Positions 38,637 through 48,002 of a DNA stretch of 52,180 nt are shown piece by piece. The notes under the pieces were generated by a model that saw only the letters and a program-made list of their open reading frames with translations, made no database searches and was not told the DNA's origin. Location of the stretch: positions 1 through 52,180 of the forward strand of contig WHSZ01000040.1 in assembly GCA_009379845.1 (NCBI GenBank). Direction: 5' to 3'. This stretch comes from Pseudonocardiaceae bacterium (GTDB lineage Bacteria > Actinomycetota > Actinomycetes > Mycobacteriales > Pseudonocardiaceae). Each line of letters begins with the position of its first letter. Position 1 is the stretch's first letter. Both the position numbers and the translations under genes were made by a program.

Positions 38637-39755
38637 GTGCGCGTCATCGTGATCGGATCAGGCATCGCCGGAGTCCCCAGCGCGTACCAGCTTGCCAGGC
38701 GTGGCGTCGAGGTGGTGCTTGTCGACGAGCGGCACCCAGGATTCGCCACCGCCGCGGGCGCGGGAATCGTCGCACCGTGGGCGAGCCGGGCGCTTGCCGG
38801 TGCGGAATACCGGCTCGCGGCCGGCGCCGCCGGTCACTACCCGGTGCTGGTCCAGCAACTAGCCGAGGACGGCGTGCACGACACCTCGTTCGAGATCGTC
38901 GGCGGCATGGTGGTCTCGGCCGACGAGGCCGAACTCGCCGAGGCGCAGCAGCGGATCGGTGCGCGAGCGGCCGAGGATCCGCTTGCCGGAGCCGTGCGGC
39001 GGCTGGACCCGCCGCAGGCCCGTGAACTGTTTCCACCGCTGGCCGGGAATCTGGCCGCGGTGCACGTTTCCGGTGCTGGCCGAGTGGACGGGCGCAGGTT
39101 GTGCTCCGCATTGCGTGATGCCGCGCGGGCACGGGGTGCTCGGCTGCTGGACGGGCATGCCGAGCTGGCGCTGGATGGCGACCGGGTCACCGGGGTTCGA
39201 GTGCACGGCGAGCGGCTGGACGCGGATGCCGTCGTGGTCGCGGCCGGGGCGTGGACGCCAGAGCTCGTCGCACCGCTTGGCGTGCGGCTCGGCGTGGCGC
39301 CGCAGCGCGGCCAGCTCATCCACCTCGGACTGTCTGGTCAGGACACCGCTGGCTGGCCGGTTGTGCTCCCGGTTTCCACGCACTACATGCTGGCCTTCCC
39401 GGATTCCCTGGTGGTGATCGGCGCGACGCGGGAGACGGGCTCCGGATTCGACCACCGGGTGACCGCGGCCGGTCAGCACGAGGTGCTCACCGAGGCGTTG
39501 CGGGTGGCCCCGGGCCTCGCGGGGGCGACCGTGCTGGAAACCAGGACCGGCTTCCGCCCGCTTTCCGACGACGCCGTGCCGCTGCTCGGACCGCTCGACG
39601 GGTATCCGAACGTGCTGGTGGCCACCGGTTACGGGGCCAGCGGGCTGACCGTGGGGCCGTTCGCGGGGCAAATCGTGGCCGCGCTCGCGGTGGGTGATCC
39701 GCCGCCGATCGACCTGGCGGCGTTCCGGCCGGAGCGGGGCGCGGCTACCGGATGA
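38637..39755 (+). CDS. DAO-family FAD-dependent oxidoreductase (glycine/D-amino acid oxidase-like)
   Basis: 372 residues. Rossmann FAD motif VIVIGSGIAGVPSAYQLARRGVEVVLVDE at the N-terminus, GAGIVAPWASRAL, VDGRRLCSALRDAARARGARLL, AVVVAAGAWTPELVAPLG, and the substrate-cap region ending TRTGFRPLSDDAVPLLGPLDGYPNVLVATGYGASGLTVGPFAG. It oxidises amino or imino acids; the specific substrate is unknown. GTG 38637 is preceded by CAGGGTGG; GTG 38631 is equally near. It ends overlapping the convergent yaaA by 11 bp. Confidence 0.88.
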   Translation: MRVIVIGSGIAGVPSAYQLARRGVEVVLVDERHPGFATAAGAGIVAPWASRALAGAEYRLAAGAAGHYPVLVQQLAEDGVHDTSFEIVGGMVVSADEAELAEAQQRIGARAAEDPLAGAVRRLDPPQARELFPPLAGNLAAVHVSGAGRVDGRRLCSALRDAARARGARLLDGHAELALDGDRVTGVRVHGERLDADAVVVAAGAWTPELVAPLGVRLGVAPQRGQLIHLGLSGQDTAGWPVVLPVSTHYMLAFPDSLVVIGATRETGSGFDHRVTAAGQHEVLTEALRVAPGLAGATVLETRTGFRPLSDDAVPLLGPLDGYPNVLVATGYGASGLTVGPFAGQIVAALAVGDPPPIDLAAFRPERGAATG

Positions 39756-40485
39756 CAAGTTCCAATTGGTGTTCCGTGACCCGCTCGACGTGCAAGCCGT
39801 CCCCGGCGGCCAGCTCGACGAGTTCGGGCACATCGGAGGGCTCCCTGCCGGCCCGCGCGAGGGTGCGCGCCAGCTGCCCCTTGTGGGCCTTGTTGTGATG
39901 GCTGACGGTCTTGCGCCTCCCGTGCGCGTCCTCATTGACCACCCGCACGGTTATCGCGCCCGCCACTCGGGCCAGCGCGGCGTACGGGCCGGAGCGCAGA
40001 TCGACCACCAGCTCGTCGACGGCCGCCAGCACCGGTTCGAGCGCCGGCCGCCAGAATCCGCGCAGCGTACCGACGCTGGGCAGGGCGTTGCCGCCGGAAA
40101 GCCGGTACGCCGGAATGGGATCCGCGCCGCGCACCAGCCCGAACAGCGCGGAGGCCACGGCGAGGCGGCGGTAGGCCCGCGAACGTTCGGCCGCGCTCAG
40201 CCCATCGACGTCCAGCGCGTCGTAGAGCACCCCCGTGTAGCGGTGCAGCGCGGGCACCGTCGGCGCGTGCCGGAGTTCGGCGTTGCGCCGCACTTCGTCG
40301 GCCTGCCGCTGTGAGATGCCGAGTGCGGACAGGCTGGCCGGCACATCCGAGGACAGCTCGACCAACGCGTCGATCAGCTTGTCGCGCGCGGGGTTGAGCT
40401 CAGGGAACGACAGTGCCTCAAGCTCAAGCGGTGGGCCGTCGCCACCGGCGGCCTTCGTCTCGGACGGGGGAAGCAGCACCAGCAC
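39745..40485 (-). CDS. yaaA: YaaA/DUF328 family peroxide-stress protein
   Basis: 246 residues with the family start LVLLPPSETKAAGG and the terminal RTVSHHNKAHKG-like KTVSHHNKAHKGQLAR plus GRKTVSHH basic HxH region. Members bind DNA and lower intracellular free iron damage during peroxide stress in E. coli. GTG 40485 begins at the conserved first strand. Confidence 0.9.
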   Translation of the reverse strand: MLVLLPPSETKAAGGDGPPLELEALSFPELNPARDKLIDALVELSSDVPASLSALGISQRQADEVRRNAELRHAPTVPALHRYTGVLYDALDVDGLSAAERSRAYRRLAVASALFGLVRGADPIPAYRLSGGNALPSVGTLRGFWRPALEPVLAAVDELVVDLRSGPYAALARVAGAITVRVVNEDAHGRRKTVSHHNKAHKGQLARTLARAGREPSDVPELVELAAGDGLHVERVTEHQLELVIR

Positions 40486-40533
40486 CCGCCCGAGGGTAGG
40501 TAACCGGGCGCGCTGCCGCCGGCTGGGTACCCG

Positions 40534-40887
40534 CTACTCGTCATAACTTCCCACGCAGAACTGGTTGCCCCCCGGGTCCGCGAGCACCGTCCAGTTCAGC
40601 CCCGGTACCGAGTGCTGGGCCAGCTCGGTGGCGCCCAACCGGACGAGCCGGCGAACCTCGGCCGGGCGATCGATGGTGCCGAAGTCGACGTGTACCCGGT
40701 TCTTGCCCTGCCGTGGTTCCGGCACCCGCTGGAAACCGAGCCGCACACCGCCCTCGGCGGCCGCGTCAAGGAAGAGGAAGTCGCCGTAGTCACCGGCTAC
40801 CTTCACGTCCAGTGCGTGTGTCCAGAACCTGGCCAACTGCTGCGGGTTCTCACAGTCGATGGTCACCATGCCAAGCTGCATTGTCAT
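40534..40887 (-). CDS. VOC/glyoxalase-like protein
   Basis: 117 residues. The start QLGMVTIDCENPQQLARFWTHALDVKVAGDYGDFLFL and the end LNWTVLADPGGNQFCVG define a single-domain VOC fold of the glyoxalase_6 type. The function is unknown. ATG 40887 or ATG 40881 could be the start; neither has a clear ribosome-binding site. Confidence 0.82.
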   Translation of the reverse strand: MTMQLGMVTIDCENPQQLARFWTHALDVKVAGDYGDFLFLDAAAEGGVRLGFQRVPEPRQGKNRVHVDFGTIDRPAEVRRLVRLGATELAQHSVPGLNWTVLADPGGNQFCVGSYDE

Positions 40888-41012
40888 GAGGGTGCATAGT
40901 AGGGCGGTGGGCCGACATTTCCGGGCCGGCTGACTACCACTTGGCCGGCCGCTCGGCCGATTGACTACGCTGCGCACAACCTCCGGGAAGCCACCAGCGA
41001 GGAGCACACGTC

Positions 41013-42761
41013 GTGATCACCAGGATGTCGTCGCTGTTCTTGCGCACCCTGCGCGAGAACCCAGCGGACGCCGAACTGCCCAGCCACAAGCTATTGGTGC
41101 GCGCCGGATACGTCCGCCGCGTCGCGCCGGGCGGGTATTCCTGGTTGCCGCTTGGCATGCGGGTGCTGCGCAACATCGAGCGCGTGGTGCGCGAGGAGAT
41201 GGACGCGATCGGCGGACAGGAGATCCAGTTCCCCGCGCTGCTGCCCCGCGAGCCCTACGAGGCGACCGGTCGCTGGACGGAGTACGGCCCGAACATATTC
41301 CGGCTCAAGGATCGCAAGGGGGCGGACTACCTGCTCGGCCCCACCCACGAGGAGCTGTTCGCGCTTACCGTGAAGGGCGAGTACAGCTCGTACCGGGACT
41401 TCCCTGTCATCCTCTACCAGGTGCAGACCAAGTACCGGGACGAGGAACGGCCCCGCGCCGGCATCCTGCGCACCCGGGAATTCGTGATGAAGGACTCGTA
41501 TTCCTTCGACCTTGACGACGACGGGCTGGAGCGCTCCTACCAGCTGCATCGGCAGGCGTACATCAAGCTGTTCGACCGGCTGAAGCTGGACTACGTGATC
41601 GTCTCCGCGATGTCCGGCTCGATGGGCGGGTCCGGATCCGAGGAGTTCCTCGCGGAAAGCGAGTTCGGCGAGGACACCTTCGTGCGCTGCGTGGAGTCCG
41701 GGTTCGCGGCCAACGTCGAGGCGGTGACCACACCCGCGCCGCCCGCCGAGCCGATCGAGGACAAGCCGCAGGCGCAGGTGCACCACACGCCGAACACCCC
41801 CACCATCGAGACGCTGGTGGACTTCCTGAACGGCGCCGGCCTCGGCAGGACGTTCAGCGCCGCGGACACCCTGAAGAACGTGATGGTGAAAATCCGCGAG
41901 CCCAGTGAGAAGGACTGGACGCTGCTCGGCGTCGGGGTGCCCGGCGATCGCGAGGTGGACATGAAGCGGCTGGAGGCCGGGCTGTACCCGACCGAGGTCG
42001 CGCTGCTTGACGATGCCGACTTCGCCGCGAACCCGTTCCTGGTGAAGGGCTACATCGGCCCGCAAGCGTTGCGGGACAACGGGGTTCGCTACCTGGTGGA
42101 CCCGAGGATCGTGACCGGCACGGTGTGGGCGACCGGTGCCGACAAGGTCGATCACCACGTCGTGGACCTGGTGTGCGGGCGCGATTTCACGCCGGACGGC
42201 ACCATCGAGGCCGCCGAGGTGCGGGAGGGCGATCCGTCCCCGGACGGTGTCGGCACGCTGGTCGCCGCGCGCGGTATCGAGGTCGGGCACATCTTCCAGC
42301 TCGGCCGCAAGTTCACCGACGCGTTCGAGGTGGACGCGCTCGGGCCGGACTCGAAACCGATCCGCATCACCATGGGTTCCTACGGTGTCGGCGTCTCCCG
42401 GCTGGTCGCGTCCATCGCCGAACAGCATCACGACGAGCTCGGGCTGGTATGGCCGCGCGAGGTGGCTCCGGCCGACGTGCACGTGGTGATCGCCGGCAAG
42501 GACGAGTCGGTGCGGGACGGTGCCGAGAAGCTCGCCGCCGGCCTCGACGCCGCGGGGATCGAGGTGCTCCTCGACGACCGGCAGTCCAGCCCCGGCGTGA
42601 AGTTCGCCGACGCCGAACTTGTTGGGGTGCCGACGATCCTGGTGGTCGGTCGCGGCTTGGCCAACGGCGTGGTCGAGGTCAAGGACCGGGCGAGCGGCGA
42701 GCGCACCGAGGTCGCCGTTGACGACGCGGTTGGTCACCTCGTGAAGCTGATCCGCGGCTGA
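41013..42761 (+). CDS. proS: Prolyl-tRNA synthetase, bacterial type with INS editing domain
   Basis: 582 residues. Class II motifs: motif 1 around [30 protein letters not shown], motif 2 [25 protein letters not shown] and motif 3 [14 protein letters not shown]. The INS domain (about 225-405) hydrolyses Ala-tRNA(Pro) and carries DTLKNVMVK and GYIGPQAL. The C-terminal anticodon domain ends [23 protein letters not shown]. GTG 41013 follows GAGGAG. As in mycobacteria it lies near rimP-nusA-infB, here separated by about 6 kb. Confidence 0.97.
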   Translation: MITRMSSLFLRTLRENPADAELPSHKLLVRAGYVRRVAPGGYSWLPLGMRVLRNIERVVREEMDAIGGQEIQFPALLPREPYEATGRWTEYGPNIFRLKDRKGADYLLGPTHEELFALTVKGEYSSYRDFPVILYQVQTKYRDEERPRAGILRTREFVMKDSYSFDLDDDGLERSYQLHRQAYIKLFDRLKLDYVIVSAMSGSMGGSGSEEFLAESEFGEDTFVRCVESGFAANVEAVTTPAPPAEPIEDKPQAQVHHTPNTPTIETLVDFLNGAGLGRTFSAADTLKNVMVKIREPSEKDWTLLGVGVPGDREVDMKRLEAGLYPTEVALLDDADFAANPFLVKGYIGPQALRDNGVRYLVDPRIVTGTVWATGADKVDHHVVDLVCGRDFTPDGTIEAAEVREGDPSPDGVGTLVAARGIEVGHIFQLGRKFTDAFEVDALGPDSKPIRITMGSYGVGVSRLVASIAEQHHDELGLVWPREVAPADVHVVIAGKDESVRDGAEKLAAGLDAAGIEVLLDDRQSSPGVKFADAELVGVPTILVVGRGLANGVVEVKDRASGERTEVAVDDAVGHLVKLIRG

Positions 42762-42768
42762 GGTCGGG

Positions 42769-43740
42769 CTAGCCTGCTGGGCGCAGGCTCGCGATCACCT
42801 TCTCGACCACGCCCGGTTTTATCGCTCCCGGCACGCCACGCGGATCGAACACCACGAACAGCGCGGTCTTGTCACCTGCCTGGAACGCGGTGGTGGTGAT
42901 GCTGATCTTGGTGGCCGGGCAGCCGCTGTCCTTACTCGGTTTGACCTCGATCGCCGACGTCTGCGCGGTTGTCCGGCCGCCGTTGATCGAAACCTCCTTG
43001 GCGCCCGGCGCCGGTGCCTTCCTGCCGCGCGTCGCGTCCGCCCAGAGTTTGGCTCCCGCCCGTGCCGCCTTTGTCGGCTCGGTGTCTCCGGCCGTCACGA
43101 ACCCGACCTGGCCGAGATAAGGGCCGCCGCCCTGCTCCGTGCAGGTACCGGGCTTGGCGGTGGACACCCCGTGCATGATCACCAGCGGCTTGCCGTTGTC
43201 GTCCTCGAGCCCGGTCCGCACGCCCGGATCCTCGACCTCCCAGTTGGCCGGCACGTCGTACGCGACGTTCTCCTTGGGGGAGTGCACGCCCTGCCATCCG
43301 GGCGTCACCGCGTCCACCTTGATCTCGCCGGCGTCGTCCGGGGTGCTGCCGGTGCTGGCTTCCGCTGGTGAGCTCGACGGTGAGCCGGACGGGCTCAGGC
43401 CCGGGGCCGGTGCGGCGTTGCCCTCGGTGTCCGATCCGGACTTGAGCAGCACAACGGCGGCGGTGCCGCCGCCGGCGAGCAACACCAGGGCGAGCACCGC
43501 GAGGACGATCGGCAGCCGCCTGCTTTTGCCGCCGGGACCGCCCGGCCCGCCGCCGGGGCCACCTGGCACGCCAGCGCCGTCCGGCCCGCCGGGTGGCTGG
43601 CCGTAGGCCGGATCGCTGGACCCGGAGTACACGCCGAGGCCCTGGTAATCGCTCGGACCCTGATATCCCCCGAAGTACGGCGCCGGCCGCTGGTACTCGT
43701 TCCCGTGTCGCTGCCAGCCGTGGCCCCCTGGATCGCTCAT
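42769..43740 (-). CDS. Single-pass membrane protein with proline/glycine-rich cytoplasmic tail
   Basis: 323 residues. A Gly/Pro/Tyr-rich disordered N-terminus (residues 1-70) is followed by one helix (LPIVLAVLALVLLAGGGTAAVVLL), a Ser/Pro linker, and an extracellular domain of about 170 residues with a Cys pair (GTCTEQ, SGCPATK). This is a common actinobacterial anchored-domain layout with unknown function. It starts in a divergent region facing the YhgE-like gene. Confidence 0.7.
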   Translation of the reverse strand: MSDPGGHGWQRHGNEYQRPAPYFGGYQGPSDYQGLGVYSGSSDPAYGQPPGGPDGAGVPGGPGGGPGGPGGKSRRLPIVLAVLALVLLAGGGTAAVVLLKSGSDTEGNAAPAPGLSPSGSPSSSPAEASTGSTPDDAGEIKVDAVTPGWQGVHSPKENVAYDVPANWEVEDPGVRTGLEDDNGKPLVIMHGVSTAKPGTCTEQGGGPYLGQVGFVTAGDTEPTKAARAGAKLWADATRGRKAPAPGAKEVSINGGRTTAQTSAIEVKPSKDSGCPATKISITTTAFQAGDKTALFVVFDPRGVPGAIKPGVVEKVIASLRPAG

Positions 43741-43786
43741 AAGTGCACAGACTAGATGGCTGGAAGGGGCGTCACGGCGCATGTGC

Positions 43787-43800
43787 TTGAAATATTTCAA
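43787..43800. promoter_or_regulatory. Perfect 14-bp palindrome TTGAAATATTTCAA
   Basis: An AT-rich perfect palindrome in a GC-rich divergent intergenic region, 7 bp upstream of a -35-like box (TTGACT). It is typical of a MarR/TetR-like operator. No cognate regulator gene is adjacent. Confidence 0.55.
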
Positions 43801-43806
43801 CACACG

Positions 43807-43836
43807 TTGACTTCTAGTTTGGTCGCGCTCTACCGT
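43807..43836 (+). promoter_or_regulatory. Sigma-70-type promoter for the membrane protein at 43876
   Basis: TTGACT (43807-43812), 18 bp, TACCGT (43831-43836). It directs transcription of the gene starting at 43876. Confidence 0.5.
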
Positions 43837-43875
43837 GGACGGAATTCAATGAACGGTGAAACCTTGGAGGTCGCC

Positions 43876-44961
43876 ATGTCCGGCCGGAACATCGAAAAAC
43901 CGGGCGTGCGGGTCTCGCTCGCGATCGTCGTCGGCGCGCTGGTCGCGACCGTGCTGGGGGTGCTGACGTTCGGCGCCCAGGCGACGGTCGCCCCGGACGG
44001 CGTACCGCTTGCCGTCGCCGCACCGACCGAGGGGCCGTCCGCGTCCGCTCTGCGGCCGATCGCGCAGCGGGTCAGCAGCCATGGCGGCGAGCAGATCAGC
44101 TGGCACAACGTCGGGCCTGGCGAGGCTCGCGCGATGCTGGACGACAAGGAGGTCTACGGCATCCTCGAGCTGGCGCCGGCTGGCGGGGCGCAGCCCGGCC
44201 TCGCCCCGAAGGTCGTGGTGTCCGGAGCGATCAACCCGAGCGGCACGCAGGTCGCGCAGCAGGCATTGACCGGCGCGGCTGGTGGGGTCGCCGAGGCGGC
44301 AAGCGCGCAGGGCGTGCGGGTCAGCCAGCCCAGGGTGGAGACCGTGCGCCCGGCGAGCTTCGCTGGTCGCAGCGCGCCGCTCGCCGTGAGCGCGCTGTCC
44401 TGGATCGGTTGCCTCGCCGCCGGTGCGGTGTTCACGGTGCTCGCCATCCGGTCCGGCCGGTTCGCGGGGCCCGGCAGCCGGCTGATGCTGATGCTCGGGA
44501 CCAGCGTGCTGATCACCGGGGTGAGCGCCGGTTTCCTGAAGTGGTGGGATCCGGAGCTGCCGCTCGGCGCCGACGTGCTGGGATTCCTGCTTTTGATCGC
44601 GGGCGGGTTCGCCGCCGTGCAGGGCGCGTTGCTGCGCCTGTTGGGGCTGCGGGGTTTGGCGATCCTTGGTCCGCTGTACCTGATGGCGCCCACGGTTTCG
44701 GCTCAGGTTCCGGAACTGCTGAACCCCGGTTACCGCGCGGCGTTGTGGTCCTGGACGCCGTTCCGGTTCTCCACCGAGGGCCTGCGCAGCCTGCTGCACG
44801 GCACGCCGGGCGCGCCGGACGTCGGGCTGGCGCTGTGGGTGCTCGGCGGCATGCTGGCCACCGGGTTGATCGTGATCCTGTGGCCGGGACGGAGGCGGTC
44901 AACCACGCAGGAAGCTGAGTCGAACTCGACGGACCGCGTTGTCCCGGTTGGTGTCGACTAG
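43876..44961 (+). CDS. YhgE/Pip-like polytopic membrane protein
   Basis: 361 residues. One N-terminal helix (VSLAIVVGALVATVLGVLTFG) precedes a ~150-residue extracytoplasmic domain (PTEGPSASALRPIAQRVSSHGGEQISWHNVGPGEARAMLDD). Five or six more helices follow, as in YhgE/Pip or ABC-2-type membrane proteins. It has GGAGG 5 nt before ATG 43876. Its last 63 bp overlap the convergent yjbQ gene. Confidence 0.72.
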   Translation: MSGRNIEKPGVRVSLAIVVGALVATVLGVLTFGAQATVAPDGVPLAVAAPTEGPSASALRPIAQRVSSHGGEQISWHNVGPGEARAMLDDKEVYGILELAPAGGAQPGLAPKVVVSGAINPSGTQVAQQALTGAAGGVAEAASAQGVRVSQPRVETVRPASFAGRSAPLAVSALSWIGCLAAGAVFTVLAIRSGRFAGPGSRLMLMLGTSVLITGVSAGFLKWWDPELPLGADVLGFLLLIAGGFAAVQGALLRLLGLRGLAILGPLYLMAPTVSAQVPELLNPGYRAALWSWTPFRFSTEGLRSLLHGTPGAPDVGLALWVLGGMLATGLIVILWPGRRRSTTQEAESNSTDRVVPVGVD

Positions 44962-45309
44962 ACACACCGATTGCCAGGTCCCGAGTGTGAGGGTCCCGCC
45001 GAGTACCGGGATCGTGGCGTACGGGGGTACCAGCGCGGGCAGCACGTGATCGCGGCCGTGGCCGGATGAGCCGTGCCGGTGCCGCCACCGATTGTCGGCC
45101 GGCAGCAGGTCGCGCAGCACGGCCAGCAGGTCATCGTCGCTGCCCGCGCCGGTCTCCAGGATCGCCAACCCCGCGGTGGCATGCGGAACCCACACATGCA
45201 GCAAACCGTCCTCGGCGCCAAGGCCGTCCAGGAAGCGGGCGCACTCCCGGGTCAGGTCGTGCACCACTTCCCGATCGCCGGTGGTGATTTCGATCTGTTC
45301 GCTCTCCAC
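44899..45309 (-). CDS. YjbQ/UPF0047 family protein
   Basis: 136 residues with the family block GLLHVWVPHATAGLAILETG, SDDDLLAVLRDLLP, the conserved HRHGSSGHGRDHVLPAL and GTWQSVCLVDTNRD, a decamer-forming beta-sandwich. Members have weak thiamine-phosphate synthase activity. It starts at GTG 45309. Confidence 0.9.
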   Translation of the reverse strand: MESEQIEITTGDREVVHDLTRECARFLDGLGAEDGLLHVWVPHATAGLAILETGAGSDDDLLAVLRDLLPADNRWRHRHGSSGHGRDHVLPALVPPYATIPVLGGTLTLGTWQSVCLVDTNRDNAVRRVRLSFLRG

Positions 45310-45368
45310 CCCACCACGGTAGGAAAACCCGTGGCACGCCGCCGGGCGGCGCCGGCATGATCGCGGGC

Positions 45369-46163
45369 ATGCCTACCGCGATCGTGACCGGAGCGAACCA
45401 CGGGATCGGGGCGGCCACCGCCCGTGCACTCGCCGCGAACGGGGCCAGCGTGCTGCTCAGCTACCTCGGCGTCAACGACCCGGTGGATCCCGGCACGCCC
45501 GCGGCCTACCGGGAGGGCAGGGCGGCCGGCGCGGAGCACGTGGTGCGGCGGATCACCGAAGCGGGCGGGTGTGCCGCCGCCGTGCCGGCCGACCTCGCGG
45601 CGCCGGAAACACCCGCGATGCTGTTCGACGAGGCGGAGCAGAGGTTCGGACCGGTCGACATCCTGGTGAACAACGCCTCCGGGTGGGTGCAGGACACCTT
45701 CGTCGGCGCGGACACCGATCCGCACGGCCGCGGCATGCAGCCGGTGAGCAGGGAGACCTTCGACCAGCAGTTCGCCGTGGACGCCCGCGCGGCCGCGCTG
45801 CTGATCGCGGAGCTCGCGCGCCGGCACCGGGAGCGCGGTGCGAGCTGGGGCCGCATCGTGGGGCTGACCTCGGGCAGCACGATGGGCTTCCCGTCCGAGG
45901 TGTCCTACGGTGCCGCCAAGGCGGCGCAGGAGAATTACACGATGGCCGCCGCGCTGGAACTCGGCGACCTCGGCATCACGGCGAACATCGTCTACCCGCC
46001 GGTGACGGACACCGGCTGGGTAACCGACGAGATCCGCGCGCACGTCGCGGCCAGCGCCGAACATTTCACGGTCGCAGAACCGGAGCAGGTGGCGGAGGTG
46101 ATCGCCTACCTCTGCTCGGATGCGGCAGGATTGATCACCGGAAACGTGATCCGGCTGCGCTAG
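45369..46163 (+). CDS. Short-chain dehydrogenase/reductase (SDR)
   Basis: 264 residues. NAD(P)-binding VTGANHGIGAATARALA, DILVNNASG, and the catalytic S..YxxxK (TSGSTMGFPSEVSYGAAKAAQENY). C-terminal segment with proline-rich VYPPVTDTGWVTDEI and VAEVIAYLCSDAAGLITGNVIRLR. Substrate unknown. ATG 45369 starts the Rossmann strand; ATG 45357 is possible. Confidence 0.9.
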   Translation: MPTAIVTGANHGIGAATARALAANGASVLLSYLGVNDPVDPGTPAAYREGRAAGAEHVVRRITEAGGCAAAVPADLAAPETPAMLFDEAEQRFGPVDILVNNASGWVQDTFVGADTDPHGRGMQPVSRETFDQQFAVDARAAALLIAELARRHRERGASWGRIVGLTSGSTMGFPSEVSYGAAKAAQENYTMAAALELGDLGITANIVYPPVTDTGWVTDEIRAHVAASAEHFTVAEPEQVAEVIAYLCSDAAGLITGNVIRLR

Positions 46164-46172
46164 GCGGCGAGT

Positions 46173-47222
46173 ATGCGTGAGGCGTTCGGCGAGTCGTTCG
46201 ATGTGCCCACCGGGTACCTGAACACCGCGAGCATCGGCATCCCGCCTGCGACGGCGGCCGACGCGGTCGCGGCGGCGGTCGGGAGCTGGCGGCGAGGCGA
46301 AGCGCGGCCCGCCGACTACGACGAACCGGTGGCGACCGCGCGCGCCGCGTGGGCCGAGCTGGTCGGGGTGGCATCGGACCGGGTGGCGATCGGGAGCACG
46401 GTGTCCCAGCTGGTGGGCCTGGTCGCCGCCAGCATCCCGGATGGCACCAGGGTGCTCACCGCCGCGTCCGAATTCACCAGCGTCAGCTTCCCGTTCGCCG
46501 CGCAGCACCACCGCGGCGTGCGGGTCGCCGAGGCACCGCTTTCCGAGCTGCCGTCCGTGGCCGACGAGTACGATCTCGTCGCGGTCAGCGTGGTGCAGTC
46601 CGCGGACGGCGCGATCGTGGATCTGGATGCGCTGCGCCGCACCCGAGCCCGCGTGCTGCTGGACGTCACCCAGGCAGCCGGATGGCTGCCGCTGCGGGTC
46701 GACTGGGCCGACTGGGTGGTTGGTGCGTCCTACAAGTGGCTGCTCGCGCCGCGAGGGGCGGCGTGGCTCGTGGTACGGGATGCCGACGAGCTGACGCCGC
46801 ACGTGGCGAACTGGTACTCCGGTGAGGATCCGTGGCAGACGGTCTACGGTCTGCCGCTGCGGCTCGCGCGGGGTGCGCGCCGGCTGGACCTCTCGCCGGT
46901 GTGGCTGGCCCACGTCGGCGCGGCCGCCTCGGCGCGCTGGTTGCGCACGCTTGATCTCGGCGAGGTCCGGGATCACTGCGTCGGGCTCGCGGACGCCCTC
47001 CTGACCCAACTCGACCTGGCGTCGCGTGGCTCCGCGATCGTCGCGCTGGACCTGCCGGAAGCCCCGGACATCGGACCCCGGCTGGCCGCGCACGGCATCT
47101 CGGCCGCCAGCCGGGCCGGCAAGACGCGGCTGTCGTTCGCGCTGTACAACACCCACGACGATGTCGAAGCCGTGCTCGCCGCGCTGCGCCGCGACCAACC
47201 GGGGCATAACACGGCTGGCTGA
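46173..47222 (+). CDS. Class V aminotransferase-like PLP enzyme
   Basis: 349 residues of the SufS/NifS/kynureninase branch: YLNTASIGIPPATA at the start, IGSTVSQLVGLVAAS, LLDVTQAAGWLPLRV and the PLP lysine in VVGASYKWLLAPRGAAWL. The reaction (cysteine desulfurase-like or aminotransferase) is not readable. It starts 9 nt after the SDR stop, so the two are likely an operon. Confidence 0.88.
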   Translation: MREAFGESFDVPTGYLNTASIGIPPATAADAVAAAVGSWRRGEARPADYDEPVATARAAWAELVGVASDRVAIGSTVSQLVGLVAASIPDGTRVLTAASEFTSVSFPFAAQHHRGVRVAEAPLSELPSVADEYDLVAVSVVQSADGAIVDLDALRRTRARVLLDVTQAAGWLPLRVDWADWVVGASYKWLLAPRGAAWLVVRDADELTPHVANWYSGEDPWQTVYGLPLRLARGARRLDLSPVWLAHVGAAASARWLRTLDLGEVRDHCVGLADALLTQLDLASRGSAIVALDLPEAPDIGPRLAAHGISAASRAGKTRLSFALYNTHDDVEAVLAALRRDQPGHNTAG

Positions 47223-47243
47223 AACCGGCTACCGTGGCAGCCC

Positions 47244-48002
47244 GTGTCCGATCCACACCGTTTCCCGGACTCCACCGGACCACGCGCCGGTGCACCGGAT
47301 GACGGCGATACCGAGCCGCTGCCGCTGTCCGGCAGCCTCGCCAACGAGCTGGCTTCGGGGATGGCCGGGCCGTCGCACGCGCCGTCGCCTCCGGTTCCGC
47401 CACCGGGGGGTGGCGGGGAGCGCAACATCCGCCTGCTCAAGGCGCTCGGGTTGCTGGCGGTCGCGGTAATCGCCGGCCTGGTGTGGTGGCTGATCCGGCA
47501 CGAGGAGGTGCCGGAGCCTGGCGGGTCGGCCGACTCCTCCCGACCGACGAGCTCGCGGCCGGCCGGCGACTTCCGCACCGCGGTCGCCCCCGTGCGGGAC
47601 GCCAGCTGTACCGGGCACGCCTACGGCAAGATTCGCGGCTTCTTCGCCCGGACGGATTGCCAGCAGCTGTCCAGGGCCCTCTACACCACCACCAAGGAAG
47701 GGCACAAGACGCTGGTCTCGGTTGCGGTCGTGGAGATGCGTACCGCGGCGGATGCCAAACGGCTCAAGCGGCTGACCGATACCGACGGCACCGGCAACGT
47801 GGCCGATCTTGTCAGGGAGGGCAAGGCGCCGATGCCGAACGCACCGGAGGTCAGCGGCGGTGGCTACGCGTCCAGGCTGGCCGGCCGCTACGTGACGATC
47901 GTGGAGTCGCAGGCGTTCGACAAGGCGGCCGGTGACGAGCTGCTCGGCCGGATCAGCACCAACGCGCTGCGGCTCGCCGGCCAGGTCAGCGGCACCCGCT
48001 AG
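47244..48002 (+). CDS. Single-pass membrane protein with extracellular domain (Rv2843-like position)
   Basis: 252 residues. A Pro/Gly-rich N-terminus (1-60) is followed by one helix (LLKALGLLAVAVIAGLVWWLI) and an extracellular ~150-residue domain with a Cys pair (ASCTGHAYGK, RTDCQQLS). Function unknown. It is convergent with the DUF4439 gene, overlapping by 4 bp, and in mycobacteria membrane-protein and DUF4439 genes lie at the same place between proS and rimP. Confidence 0.72.
   Translation: MSDPHRFPDSTGPRAGAPDDGDTEPLPLSGSLANELASGMAGPSHAPSPPVPPPGGGGERNIRLLKALGLLAVAVIAGLVWWLIRHEEVPEPGGSADSSRPTSSRPAGDFRTAVAPVRDASCTGHAYGKIRGFFARTDCQQLSRALYTTTKEGHKTLVSVAVVEMRTAADAKRLKRLTDTDGTGNVADLVREGKAPMPNAPEVSGGGYASRLAGRYVTIVESQAFDKAAGDELLGRISTNALRLAGQVSGTR

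Noticed and set aside
41091..42737. 548-residue antisense ORF opposite proS
   Set aside because: A shadow of a strongly conserved synthetase.
45252..47207. 651-residue antisense ORF opposite yjbQ, SDR and PLP enzyme genes
   Set aside because: It is a shadow frame of three real genes.
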